From Vibrio sp. Hep-1b-8 (GTDB taxonomy: Bacteria > Pseudomonadota > Gammaproteobacteria > Enterobacterales > Vibrionaceae), in contig NZ_QEWN01000142.1 of NCBI RefSeq assembly GCF_006124995.1, positions 1 to 64,000 of the forward strand: a DNA stretch of 64,000 nt, read 5' to 3'. The position numbers were made by a program, and so were the translations under genes. Positions within the stretch are counted from its first letter, which is position 1. Each line of letters starts with the position of its first letter. The notes beneath the pieces are model-generated. The model saw nothing but the letters and a program-made list of their open reading frames with translations. It was not told the DNA's origin and did no database searches. Of the stretch, positions 43,245-51,047 are shown in pieces.

Positions 43245-44375
43245 ATGGCAGAGTCAGACGGTCAAGAACGCACAGAAGAGGCCACGCCCAGGCGCTTGCA
43301 ACAGGCTCGCGAAAAAGGGCAGGTTGCAAGGTCTAAAGAATTGGCGTCGGTTTCAGTACTGGTAATTGGTTCAGTTGCACTGATGTGGTTTGGAGAGAGC
43401 TTAGCTCGCGCTCTATTAAATGCTATGGGGCGGTTGTTTACTCTGTCACGTGAAGAGATATTTGATCAGGTTAAGCTGTTCGATATTGCGCTCGGATCAT
43501 TGTCGAATCTGATTCTTCCCCTTCTGTTGATCCTGATAACACTATTTGTGGCTGCGCTGGCTGGAGCCGCTGGGGTCGGTGGCATTAACTTTTCAGTTGA
43601 AGCGGCGATGCCGAAGTGGTCGAAGATGAATCCACTGAGTGGCCTCAAACGAATGGTCGGCCTGCAAAGCTGGGTAGAACTGATTAAGTCTATTCTCAAA
43701 GTAGCTTTAGTGTCTGGGATGGCCTTTTATCTCATTAATGCCGCCAAACAAGATTTGTTCCAACTTAGTATGGATGTTTACCCACAGAACATCTTTCACG
43801 CGCTCGATATCCTGCTTAATTTTATATTGCTGATTAGCTGTACCTTGTTGCTGGTGGTAGCGCTCGATATCCCATTTCAGATTTGGCAACACGCCAACCA
43901 ACTTAAAATGACCAAGCAAGAGGTTAAAGACGAGTACAAGGAAACAGAGGGTAAGCCGGAAGTGAAAGGCCGTATTCGTATGCTCCAGCGTGAAGCTGCT
44001 CAACGACGTATGATGGCCGAAGTGCCTCAGGCTGATGTTATCATCACCAACCCGGAGCATTTTTCTGTGGCATTGCGATATAAACAAGATAGTGACCGAG
44101 CGCCAATCGTTGTGGCGAAAGGTACGGATCACATGGCGCTCAAGATTCGTGAAGTGGCACGTGAACACGATATCTACGTGATTCCAGCGCCGCCTCTTGC
44201 ACGTGCTCTATACCATTCAACCGAATTAGAGCAGGAAATACCGGATGGTTTGTTTACTGCGGTGGCACAAATTCTTGCCTACGTATTCCAATTGAAACAG
44301 TATCGAAAACGCGGTGGACAAAGGCCAAATCTTAAAACCTCCGAGCTACCTATTCCTCCAGAACTGAGAAAGTAG
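43245..44375 (+). CDS. flhB: Flagellar export specificity switch protein FlhB
   Basis: FlhB wraps the export gate and, after self-cleavage, switches from rod/hook to filament export under FliK control. The 376-residue protein has the family N-terminus (QERTEEATPRRLQQAREKGQ), four membrane helices between about 35 and 215, and a cytoplasmic domain. The cleavage loop reads NPEH (269-272) where enterobacteria have NPTH; the Asn-Pro bond is kept. The C-terminal half contains HMALKIREVAREHDIYVIPA. It is the last gene of the fliK operon and is convergent with smrB. Confidence 0.96.
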   Translation: MAESDGQERTEEATPRRLQQAREKGQVARSKELASVSVLVIGSVALMWFGESLARALLNAMGRLFTLSREEIFDQVKLFDIALGSLSNLILPLLLILITLFVAALAGAAGVGGINFSVEAAMPKWSKMNPLSGLKRMVGLQSWVELIKSILKVALVSGMAFYLINAAKQDLFQLSMDVYPQNIFHALDILLNFILLISCTLLLVVALDIPFQIWQHANQLKMTKQEVKDEYKETEGKPEVKGRIRMLQREAAQRRMMAEVPQADVIITNPEHFSVALRYKQDSDRAPIVVAKGTDHMALKIREVAREHDIYVIPAPPLARALYHSTELEQEIPDGLFTAVAQILAYVFQLKQYRKRGGQRPNLKTSELPIPPELRK

Positions 44376-44393
44376 CAGGTTAGAAGCAAGGGG

Positions 44394-44924
44394 CTATTTT
44401 TCGGGTATAGAAAGGAGTACCAATAGAGCGCCATCTCCACCGAACTCGAGTGGAGCCTGATGGAAAGCCATCACATCTGGGTGCTGAGCGAGCCATAGTG
44501 GTGCTTTTTGTTTGAGTATGTGTTTACCGATGCCGTGTTGAACACACGCACAGGAAATTTCGTTCTTTATACAGTAGGCGATCATCGCCCCCAGTTCGCG
44601 TTTGGCTTCCTGTTGTTTCATTCCGTGCATATCGAGAAAAACGTCAGGGACATAAACGCCTCGGCGTAGTCTTTTTACTTCATACTGCGACACGTCATCG
44701 CGAGCATAACGCGTTGGTCCTTCTTCATTCAAAAGTGGAACAAACTCGTCAGAGAAATAGAACTCAGCATCGCTCGCTTCTCTAGAAGTTGGCTTAATTT
44801 CTTTTTGCTTAGTATTTTTTTTTGGCTGCTGGACTATGGTATCCTGTGACAACTTTTTTACGCCTTGTACTGCATCCCTAAAAAGGGCGAAGTCATCATC
44901 CATATCGGTGTCTTTTTTGCTCAT
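44394..44924 (-). CDS. smrB: Smr-domain endonuclease SmrB
   Basis: SmrB cleaves mRNA between collided ribosomes as part of bacterial ribosome rescue. The 176-residue protein (MSKKDTDMDDDF start) has a charged N-terminal part with DAVQGVKKLSQDTIVQ and the Smr domain: LDMHGMKQQEAKRELGAMI, CACVQHGIGKHILKQKAPLW and FGGDGALLVLLSIPE. The first in-frame ATG is at 44936, but family members begin MSKKD or similar. It is divergent from prmB, with only about 60 bp between starts, and this neighbourhood is conserved. Confidence 0.93.
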   Translation of the reverse strand: MSKKDTDMDDDFALFRDAVQGVKKLSQDTIVQQPKKNTKQKEIKPTSREASDAEFYFSDEFVPLLNEEGPTRYARDDVSQYEVKRLRRGVYVPDVFLDMHGMKQQEAKRELGAMIAYCIKNEISCACVQHGIGKHILKQKAPLWLAQHPDVMAFHQAPLEFGGDGALLVLLSIPEK

Positions 44925-44987
44925 GGGATTATTCATTAATAATTTAAAATGTAATGAGCAGTATTGTAGCGCTTTTCGGAGGCAATT

Positions 44988-45920
44988 TTGGATAAGATTT
45001 TTGTAGAAGAAGCGGTGTCAGAACTTCATACGCTTCAAGATATGATTCGTTGGACCGTCAGTCGTTTCAACGCCGCAAACCTATTTTATGGTCACGGTAC
45101 TGATAACGCATGGGATGAAGCGGTACAGTTAATCCTGCCAACATTGTACCTGCCAATCGATGTGCCTCCGCATGTATTGAACTCGCGCCTGACCACCAGT
45201 GAGCGTATGCGTATCGTTGAGCGCGTGGTGAAGCGTATCAATGAGCGTACGCCTACAGCCTACCTAACTAACCGTGCTTGGTTCTGTGGCTTAGAGTTTT
45301 TCGTTGATGAACGTGTACTTGTACCTCGTTCGCCAATCGGTGAGTTGATTCAAGCTGAATTCCAACCTTGGTTGATCGAAGAACCGACACGTATCATGGA
45401 TCTTTGTACCGGTAGCGGCTGTATCGCCATCGCCTGTGCACATGCGTTCCCTGAAGCGGAAGTTGATGCGATAGACATCTCTACTGACGCACTACAAGTT
45501 GCTGAGCTTAACGTTCAGGATCACGGTATGGAGCAGCAAGTTTTTCCAATCCGTTCAGATCTGTTCCGTGATCTACCAAAAGAGAAGTACAACCTGATTG
45601 TCTCCAACCCACCGTACGTTGACCAAGAAGACATGAACAGTCTGCCTGAAGAGTTTACTCATGAGCCTGAGTTAGGCCTAGCTGCGGGTACTGATGGGCT
45701 TAAAATTGTTCGCCGTATCCTAGCGAATGCGCCAGATTACTTAACGGATAACGGTATTCTTATTTGTGAAGTGGGTAACTCTATGGTTCACATGATGGAA
45801 CAGTACCCACATATTCCATTTACTTGGATTGAGTTCGAGAACGGTGGTCACGGGGTATTTATGCTAACTCGCGATCAGATGCTAGCCGTCAAAGATGAGT
45901 TCTCAATCTATCGAGATTAA
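44988..45920 (+). CDS. prmB: Ribosomal protein L3 N5-glutamine methyltransferase PrmB
   Basis: PrmB methylates a glutamine of ribosomal protein L3. The 310-residue protein starts at TTG, directed by a strong GGAGG. It shows the HemK-family pattern: an N-terminal helical domain, the SAM-binding IMDLCTGSGCIAIACAHAFP, and the catalytic NPPY in LIVSNPPYVDQEDM. The rare TTG start with a good ribosome-binding site is notable. It ends at a clear terminator. Confidence 0.96.
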   Translation: MDKIFVEEAVSELHTLQDMIRWTVSRFNAANLFYGHGTDNAWDEAVQLILPTLYLPIDVPPHVLNSRLTTSERMRIVERVVKRINERTPTAYLTNRAWFCGLEFFVDERVLVPRSPIGELIQAEFQPWLIEEPTRIMDLCTGSGCIAIACAHAFPEAEVDAIDISTDALQVAELNVQDHGMEQQVFPIRSDLFRDLPKEKYNLIVSNPPYVDQEDMNSLPEEFTHEPELGLAAGTDGLKIVRRILANAPDYLTDNGILICEVGNSMVHMMEQYPHIPFTWIEFENGGHGVFMLTRDQMLAVKDEFSIYRD

Positions 45921-45950
45921 TGCTTAAAGTTTGAGCAAAACTTCAATAGC

Positions 45951-45993
45951 GCCAAGTGGTTTGATCTTTGATTCGCGACTTGGCGTTTTTTTA
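45951..45993 (+). terminator. Terminator after prmB
   Basis: CGCCAAGT / ACTTGGCG stem with a 20-base loop, followed by seven T residues. Confidence 0.75.
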
Positions 45994-46109
45994 TGCGCGT
46001 AAAATGGTCTTTAGGGGTTTACATCAAACCGCAATAAGGCGACTATGAAATAACTAATAATTGAAGTGTAAAGCTCTGTATACAAGGGCGAAACAAATTT
46101 GAGGAAGTA

Positions 46110-47195
46110 ATGGCAGGAAACAGTATCGGGCAACATTTTCGAGTGACAACATTCGGAGAAAGTCATGGTATCGCACTAGGATGTATTGTCGACGGATGCC
46201 CTCCGGGTCTTGAAATCACCGAAGCAGATATTCAAATCGATTTGGACCGCCGTCGACCAGGCACTTCTCGTTATACCACCGCTCGTCGTGAACCAGACGA
46301 GGTGAAAATTTTGTCTGGTGTATTTGAAGGTCAAACCACAGGGACTTCTATCGGTCTTTTGATCGAAAATACCGACCAGCGTTCGAAAGATTATTCGGAA
46401 ATCAAAGATAAGTTTCGTCCAGGGCATGCAGACTACACTTACCATCAGAAATATGGTGTTCGTGATTATCGTGGTGGTGGCCGTTCATCTGCCCGCGAAA
46501 CAGCGATGCGTGTTGCGGCGGGATCAATCGCTAAGAAATACCTGAAACAAGAATTTGGGGTAGAGATCCGTGCTTATCTATCGCAAATGGGCGATGTGGC
46601 GATTGATAAAGTGGATTGGGATGAAATTGAAAACAATCCATTTTTCTGTCCTGATGTCGATAAAGTTGAAGCGTTTGATCAACTGATCCGTGACCTCAAG
46701 AAACAAGGTGATTCAATCGGTGCAAAACTGCAAGTTGTCGCAACAAATGTTCCCGTTGGTCTGGGTGAACCGGTATTCGACCGCCTAGATGCGGACATTG
46801 CGCATGCACTTATGAGCATTAACGCGGTGAAAGGTGTAGAGATTGGTGATGGCTTTGATGTTGTTCGTCAAAAAGGCAGCCAGCACCGTGATGAACTGAC
46901 GCCAAGTGGCTTTGCGAGTAACCACGCTGGCGGTATCTTAGGTGGCATCTCAACAGGGCAAGATATTGTAGCCAACATTGCGCTTAAGCCGACATCAAGC
47001 ATCACTGTTCCTGGTGAGACGATTACTAAGCAGGGTGAATCGACTCAACTGATTACCAAAGGTCGTCATGACCCATGTGTTGGTATCCGTGCTGTCCCGA
47101 TTGCTGAAGCTATGCTCGCAATCGTAGTACTGGATCATCTGCTGCGTCACCGTGGTCAAAACCATGGTGTGACCACAGAAACGCCGCAGATATAA
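46110..47195 (+). CDS. aroC: Chorismate synthase AroC
   Basis: AroC makes chorismate from EPSP, the last shared step of aromatic amino-acid synthesis, using reduced FMN. The 361-residue protein shows all three family signatures: GESHGIALGCIVDGCPPG near the N-terminus, RPGHADYTYHQKYGVRDYRG, and RHDPCVGIRAVPIAEAM near the C-terminus. A GAGGAAG ribosome-binding site precedes the ATG. Its position after prmB is conserved in gammaproteobacteria. Confidence 0.98.
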   Translation: MAGNSIGQHFRVTTFGESHGIALGCIVDGCPPGLEITEADIQIDLDRRRPGTSRYTTARREPDEVKILSGVFEGQTTGTSIGLLIENTDQRSKDYSEIKDKFRPGHADYTYHQKYGVRDYRGGGRSSARETAMRVAAGSIAKKYLKQEFGVEIRAYLSQMGDVAIDKVDWDEIENNPFFCPDVDKVEAFDQLIRDLKKQGDSIGAKLQVVATNVPVGLGEPVFDRLDADIAHALMSINAVKGVEIGDGFDVVRQKGSQHRDELTPSGFASNHAGGILGGISTGQDIVANIALKPTSSITVPGETITKQGESTQLITKGRHDPCVGIRAVPIAEAMLAIVVLDHLLRHRGQNHGVTTETPQI

Positions 47196-47208
47196 GCTCT
47201 GATTGATA

Positions 47209-47240
47209 AAAGCCCCGACATGTGAGTCGGGGCTTTTTAT
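47209..47240 (+). terminator. Terminator after aroC
   Basis: AAAAGCCCCGAC / GTCGGGGCTTTT stem with a 6-base loop and T run; probably works in both directions. Confidence 0.93.
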
Positions 47241-47304
47241 ATGCGATAAGGAAATGGTAAAAATCGAGCCGGTTACCGTTGTGGCTATCGAATTGCTGGC
47301 GTGA

Positions 47305-47928
47305 TCAGTGCAACGAGCCTTCAGCTTCAAGGTTGAATGAAGGTAAGCGCCATTTGAAACGCACCGCAGCCATACGAAGTACATAACCAACAACGAGAGT
47401 TGAAATGGTCGCAGTCACATCATCAATGCCGAGCTCTAAAAGTCCTAAATACAAACCAGAAGCTACGAGAGCGACAGATGCGTACAGTTCCTCATGCAGT
47501 ACAAGTGGTGTTTGACGACAGATTAGGTCACGCAGTAGGCCACCAAACACGCCAGTTACGAGCGCTGATACCATACAAATCAAGACATGATGCCCCATAC
47601 CCATTGCCACTTTGGTACCAATGATACTAAAAACGATCAGTCCTAGCGCATCCAATCGAATGAACAGGCCTTTAAGTTTAATGACCCACTTAGCTAGCCC
47701 CGTTGTCAGTACGCCTGCGATACAAGTGATCGCAAGAAACTCGGGATTCTTTACCCAGCCTAGTGGGTAATGACCGAGAAGAATATCGCGTACTGTGCCG
47801 CCACCGATGGCCGTGGCACTTGCAACCAGCATGACTCCAAACCAATCCATTTTTCGACGACCCGCACTTAGTGCTCCCGTCATCGCTTCCGCTGTGATAC
47901 CAATAATATATAAAACACTGAGCAGCAT
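47305..47928 (-). CDS. TRIC-type cation channel family protein (YicG/UPF0126)
   Basis: The 207-residue inner membrane protein consists of two similar three-helix halves plus a seventh helix. Each half carries the Gly-rich TRIC signature: SATAIGGGTVRDILLGHYP in the first half and VTGVFGGLLRDLICRQTP in the second. Prokaryotic TRIC homologues form trimeric potassium-permeable channels. No ligand or transport specificity can be read from the sequence. It is transcribed away from epmC and is convergent with aroC. Confidence 0.9.
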   Translation of the reverse strand: MLLSVLYIIGITAEAMTGALSAGRRKMDWFGVMLVASATAIGGGTVRDILLGHYPLGWVKNPEFLAITCIAGVLTTGLAKWVIKLKGLFIRLDALGLIVFSIIGTKVAMGMGHHVLICMVSALVTGVFGGLLRDLICRQTPLVLHEELYASVALVASGLYLGLLELGIDDVTATISTLVVGYVLRMAAVRFKWRLPSFNLEAEGSLH

Positions 47929-48148
47929 AATGAATTCTCAAGAAATGTCCGGAAATGCTCGGCAATGAAGAAGAAATTTAAGGCGTGAGTGTAGTGGGAA
48001 ATGTGATCTATGACGAATGAGTTTTTATGAATACGAAAACGTTTTTCAGATTACTATTTCTAATATCAATACACTAAGTAGGGTTTTGCATTTTTCAGCA
48101 AAAATGAGAGAATGCAGACCGCGATAGTACCAGCCCGTTAATTTAGCT

Positions 48149-48679
48149 ATGACCCACGAGTATCAAGACTTAATCAATATCTTTAACACGACTTTTTTTC
48201 ACTCATACAACACCAAGTTGGAGTTAGGCGGAGATGAGCCAATCTATCTTCCTGCTGACAATGACTACCCCTATCATCGCATTATTTTTGCTCGTGGTTT
48301 CTATGCGTCAGGAATGCATGAGATTGCCCATTGGTGCGTGGCTGGGCCAGAGCGTCGCTTAGTGGAAGATTTTGGTTATTGGTATGAGCCTGATGGACGC
48401 ACTCAAGCCGTGCAAGCTGAATTCGAAAAAGTAGAAATCCGCCCGCAAGCATACGAATGGATATTATCCGCCAGTGCAGGCTTTCCGTTCACTGTCAGTT
48501 GTGACAATCTCAATGGTAGCTTTGAACCGGATCGTTTGGCGTTTATGGCCAAAGTTCACGCTGAGGTGATGTCAATTCTTCAGGTGGGATTACCGCTCAG
48601 AGTTCAAATGTTGTCTGATGCGCTACGTGAATTCTACAGTATCGCGGAACTCACGCCTGCGCAGTTTGAAGTTAAGTAG
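48149..48679 (+). CDS. epmC: Elongation factor P hydroxylase EpmC
   Basis: EpmC (YfcM) hydroxylates the beta-lysylated lysine of EF-P, the final step of the modification. The 176-residue protein has the metal-binding pattern of the family: FARGFYASGMHEIAHWCVAG (HEIxHW), followed by EDFGYWYEPDGRT and SCDNLNG. Length matches E. coli YfcM. In E. coli it neighbours yfcL; here two accessory ORFs lie between them. Confidence 0.93.
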   Translation: MTHEYQDLINIFNTTFFHSYNTKLELGGDEPIYLPADNDYPYHRIIFARGFYASGMHEIAHWCVAGPERRLVEDFGYWYEPDGRTQAVQAEFEKVEIRPQAYEWILSASAGFPFTVSCDNLNGSFEPDRLAFMAKVHAEVMSILQVGLPLRVQMLSDALREFYSIAELTPAQFEVK

Positions 48680-48686
48680 CCTAACG

Positions 48687-49019
48687 CTACTGAATAAGCC
48701 AAGTATTCTCTTTCTGGCCGCTGTAATCGAACGTGTAGACGAGAGGAGTCTGATCCGGCTCCATCACCCAAATGACGGCAATCAGTGAGCCGCAATGATT
48801 GACTACCCTTAAATCTAATTCTGCCAGCCCCGCAGTCAACGATGATTTGACCAAACAGCTCTCGTAGTCGACGAGGTCAGCATCACCCTGAGCGGAGCTA
48901 TTGTCGCATATCGATATATAGGCCTGTTTGTCAGCCAGTTGGCTCAGAATGACATCGACATCAACGCTATAGACAGATTCGAGACTGTTGTCGTTAGCTT
49001 CCACCTGGTGCGTCGCCAA
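48687..49019 (-). CDS. Small ORF of unknown function, overlapping the DUF6923-like gene
   Basis: An open frame of up to 110 residues, starting at a TTG (49019) inside the end of the upstream gene and shifted in frame relative to it (26-bp overlap). The product is acidic, has three Cys, no membrane segment and no motif I recognise (VYSVDVDVILSQLADKQAYI, ending YSGQKENTWLIQ). It could be a separate protein starting further downstream, or the detached 3' part of a frameshifted longer gene. It has no clear ribosome-binding site. Function unknown. Confidence 0.5.
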   Translation of the reverse strand: MATHQVEANDNSLESVYSVDVDVILSQLADKQAYISICDNSSAQGDADLVDYESCLVKSSLTAGLAELDLRVVNHCGSLIAVIWVMEPDQTPLVYTFDYSGQKENTWLIQ

Positions 49020-49908
49020 AGTCGGTCAACTCTGCGGCTTCGACAGGCGCTGACGCACATCGAGCACCATCATTCGAATTACTTGATGGACCGTAAGCCG
49101 TCAGGACCGCACTAGGCTGCCATGACGAGTAGTCTGACGTCCCTGGTGTATGAGGATTGTTTAGGGTGACTTTGAAAATATAGCCATTGCTGTTATTGCT
49201 GGCGTAGAGGTATCCATCCACATCAAAGTAAATCGCACCGAAGGTAAAGTTGAAACCCAGTTGAGCTTCATTGAGCACCTGATTCATACGCGTGGCAGTG
49301 CCTTGTGTAACATCCACGACCCAGAGATAACCGTCGGCGTCTAGGCTATAGGCAAGGTTATTGTTGGCGTTTGGTTGAAAGGCGAAGTCATGAATGTTGG
49401 GTTTAGAAAATTGAGAAGGCGGCGCGACAAGCGTCATCTCTAGCGTGTCTAGGTCGACTCTATACAACCCGCTGTTTGGTCGGTAACCATACCAAGCGTT
49501 TTCGTTGAGTGACACGTCGCCGACATAGAAACGATCGGGAGTACCCACAGGCATGATAAGATCGAGTCGCGTTTTATCGAAGTTGGCGTCGATGCGAGCG
49601 AGTGTTCCGAGTTCGCCATTAACACCATAGTCCCAGCCATAAATGAATCGGTCATGTTCACTAAAACCTATCCCATTTAGATTGGCTAAACCCAGAGTAG
49701 AGGGCATGACGCGATAACTGCCTAAATCGATGTTCACACCAAACGCGACGGGAGTTCCTGTGGGGTTTTGGATAAGGAATGCCTCAGTGGGACATTCACC
49801 AAAGCTGACGTCTCCAGCGTGGCTGGATGGCGCGTAATAAATGCTGTAGCTACAGCATGCAAAGAGTAGTAGGAAGCGCTGATTTATACGTTTTAATTTC
49901 ATTGTCAT
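48994..49908 (-). CDS. Secreted beta-propeller-like protein (DUF6923-type), possibly truncated
   Basis: The 304-residue protein has a signal peptide (RFLLLFACCSYSIYYAPSSHAG) and repeated short blades of the type ARIDANF, YRVDLDTLEMTL, LWVVDVTQGTATRM and GYIFKVTL, which suggest a beta-propeller as in DUF6923 proteins. It ends abruptly with LTDFGDAPGGS. In larger secreted proteins FGDAP usually opens a following domain, so this looks like a protein cut short by a stop or frameshift. It is probably exported. Function unknown. Confidence 0.65.
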   Translation of the reverse strand: MTMKLKRINQRFLLLFACCSYSIYYAPSSHAGDVSFGECPTEAFLIQNPTGTPVAFGVNIDLGSYRVMPSTLGLANLNGIGFSEHDRFIYGWDYGVNGELGTLARIDANFDKTRLDLIMPVGTPDRFYVGDVSLNENAWYGYRPNSGLYRVDLDTLEMTLVAPPSQFSKPNIHDFAFQPNANNNLAYSLDADGYLWVVDVTQGTATRMNQVLNEAQLGFNFTFGAIYFDVDGYLYASNNSNGYIFKVTLNNPHTPGTSDYSSWQPSAVLTAYGPSSNSNDGARCASAPVEAAELTDFGDAPGGS

Positions 49909-50057
49909 TCCCTATTTTGGCTGAGCGATATAAGGGAAATTGCATTGTCCATGCCACACTATCAGGCCTTGCTGTATATAGGGTTTGCGTTGAAATTCTC
50001 AATGTGAGAAGCTTGGCGTTCTTTTTGAGAAGCAAACTGATTAGGCGACATCGCAAA

Positions 50058-50321
50058 ATGATTATTGAATTTGAAGAGCAGCTACTTGAGCTAATAGATG
50101 CACGTATTTCGACGGCGTCAGATGATGAACTTTTTGCTGGTGGTTATCTGCGTGGTCATATTTCGCTTTCTGCCGCTTCGTGCGAAGAAGATGGCATTAA
50201 TGATGTAGAAACATTAAAGAGTCGTATTCAGGAAAGTTTGGATGCAGCACGTTCGGAGCTGACGCCGGCAGACCGTATTATCGTCAATGATTTGTGGTTA
50301 GAGCTGGTAAACAACGCTTAA
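50058..50321 (+). CDS. yfcL: YfcL family protein
   Basis: An 87-residue acidic protein starting MIIEFEEQLLELIDARISTA, with the family stretch DDELFAGGYLRGHISL and the C-terminal ELTPADRIIVNDLWLELV. Size, sequence and position next to epmC match YfcL of enterobacteria. An open frame extends upstream to 49827, but it crosses the promoter region of the divergent gene and is not supported. Function unknown. Confidence 0.85.
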   Translation: MIIEFEEQLLELIDARISTASDDELFAGGYLRGHISLSAASCEEDGINDVETLKSRIQESLDAARSELTPADRIIVNDLWLELVNNA

Positions 50322-50347
50322 CCAACGGCGACGTCAATCTATCGTCT

Positions 50348-50385
50348 AAGAGGTTGTTCGAATTTTTCGAACAACCTCTTTGTAT
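50348..50385 (+). terminator. Terminator after yfcL
   Basis: A perfect 15-bp stem AAGAGGTTGTTCGAA and its complement with a 3-base loop. A short T-rich stretch follows. Confidence 0.88.
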
Positions 50386-50456
50386 TTTTGCGCTTGTTGC
50401 GTGATTGGCTGCTCGATATTCTAGTGCTCATACTGAGACACAACAGGATAGCAGTT

Positions 50457-50981
50457 ATGAAGATCATAGCATTTGGGGCATCAAACAGTTCAACATCAAT
50501 CAACAAAGCGTTAGCAACCTATGCCGCTCAACAAGTGGAAGGTGCGCAGGTACAAGTCTTAGACATCAACAATTATTCAGTTCCGATGTTTAGTGAAGAC
50601 AAAGAAAAAGAAATTGGACAAGCTGAAGGCGCAAGAGAGTTTCTCGCTGATCTTGCTGAAGCGGATGCCATTGTTGTCTCTTATGCTGAACATAATGGCT
50701 ACTACCCAGCGGCATACAAAAACCTATTTGACTGGGCGACTCGCATTGAGCGCAGTGTGTTCCAAAATAAGCCCGTTGTTTACTTGGCGACATCTCCTGG
50801 CCCTGGCGGTGCACAAACGGTTCTTGCTGCCGTCACAGCTTCCGCTCCTTACTTTGGTGCTGATGTGAAGGCGTCGGTATCCGTCCCAAGTTTCTATGAT
50901 AACTTTGACTTTGAAACTGCGGCGATTACCAACCAAGACATTGCAGATGAAATCAAAGCCGCGGTTGCTAAGCTAGCCTAA
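50457..50981 (+). CDS. NAD(P)H-dependent FMN reductase-like flavoprotein
   Basis: The 174-residue protein has a flavodoxin-like fold: the FMN phosphate loop FGASNSSTSINKAL at the N-terminus, then DAIVVSYAEHNGYYPAAYKN and ATSPGPGGAQTVL, the usual order of NADPH-dependent FMN reductases. It probably uses NAD(P)H to reduce flavin, quinone or azo substrates. The start is the ATG at 50457 after AGGATA; the longer frame from 50388 begins inside the terminator tail. It is bounded by terminators on both sides, so it is probably monocistronic. Confidence 0.88.
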   Translation: MKIIAFGASNSSTSINKALATYAAQQVEGAQVQVLDINNYSVPMFSEDKEKEIGQAEGAREFLADLAEADAIVVSYAEHNGYYPAAYKNLFDWATRIERSVFQNKPVVYLATSPGPGGAQTVLAAVTASAPYFGADVKASVSVPSFYDNFDFETAAITNQDIADEIKAAVAKLA

Positions 50982-51002
50982 CCAAGCTCAGTGACTACAG
51001 AT

Positions 51003-51034
51003 AAAAAACGCAGTGTAAGAGACTGCGTTTTTTT
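51003..51034. terminator. Bidirectional terminator between FMN reductase and mnmC
   Basis: AAAAAACGCAGT / ACTGCGTTTTTT stem with a 7-base loop between convergent genes. Confidence 0.92.
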
Positions 51035-51047
51035 GTTCTGAGGCTAA

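Noticed and set aside
19417..44375. Flagellar block as a horizontally acquired island
   Set aside because: Gene content and order are those of the Vibrio polar flagellar locus, with no integrase, tRNA site or composition break visible.
49827..50057. N-terminal extension of yfcL
   Set aside because: It would run through the start of the divergent DUF6923-like gene and its upstream region; the family starts at MIIEFEEQ (50058).
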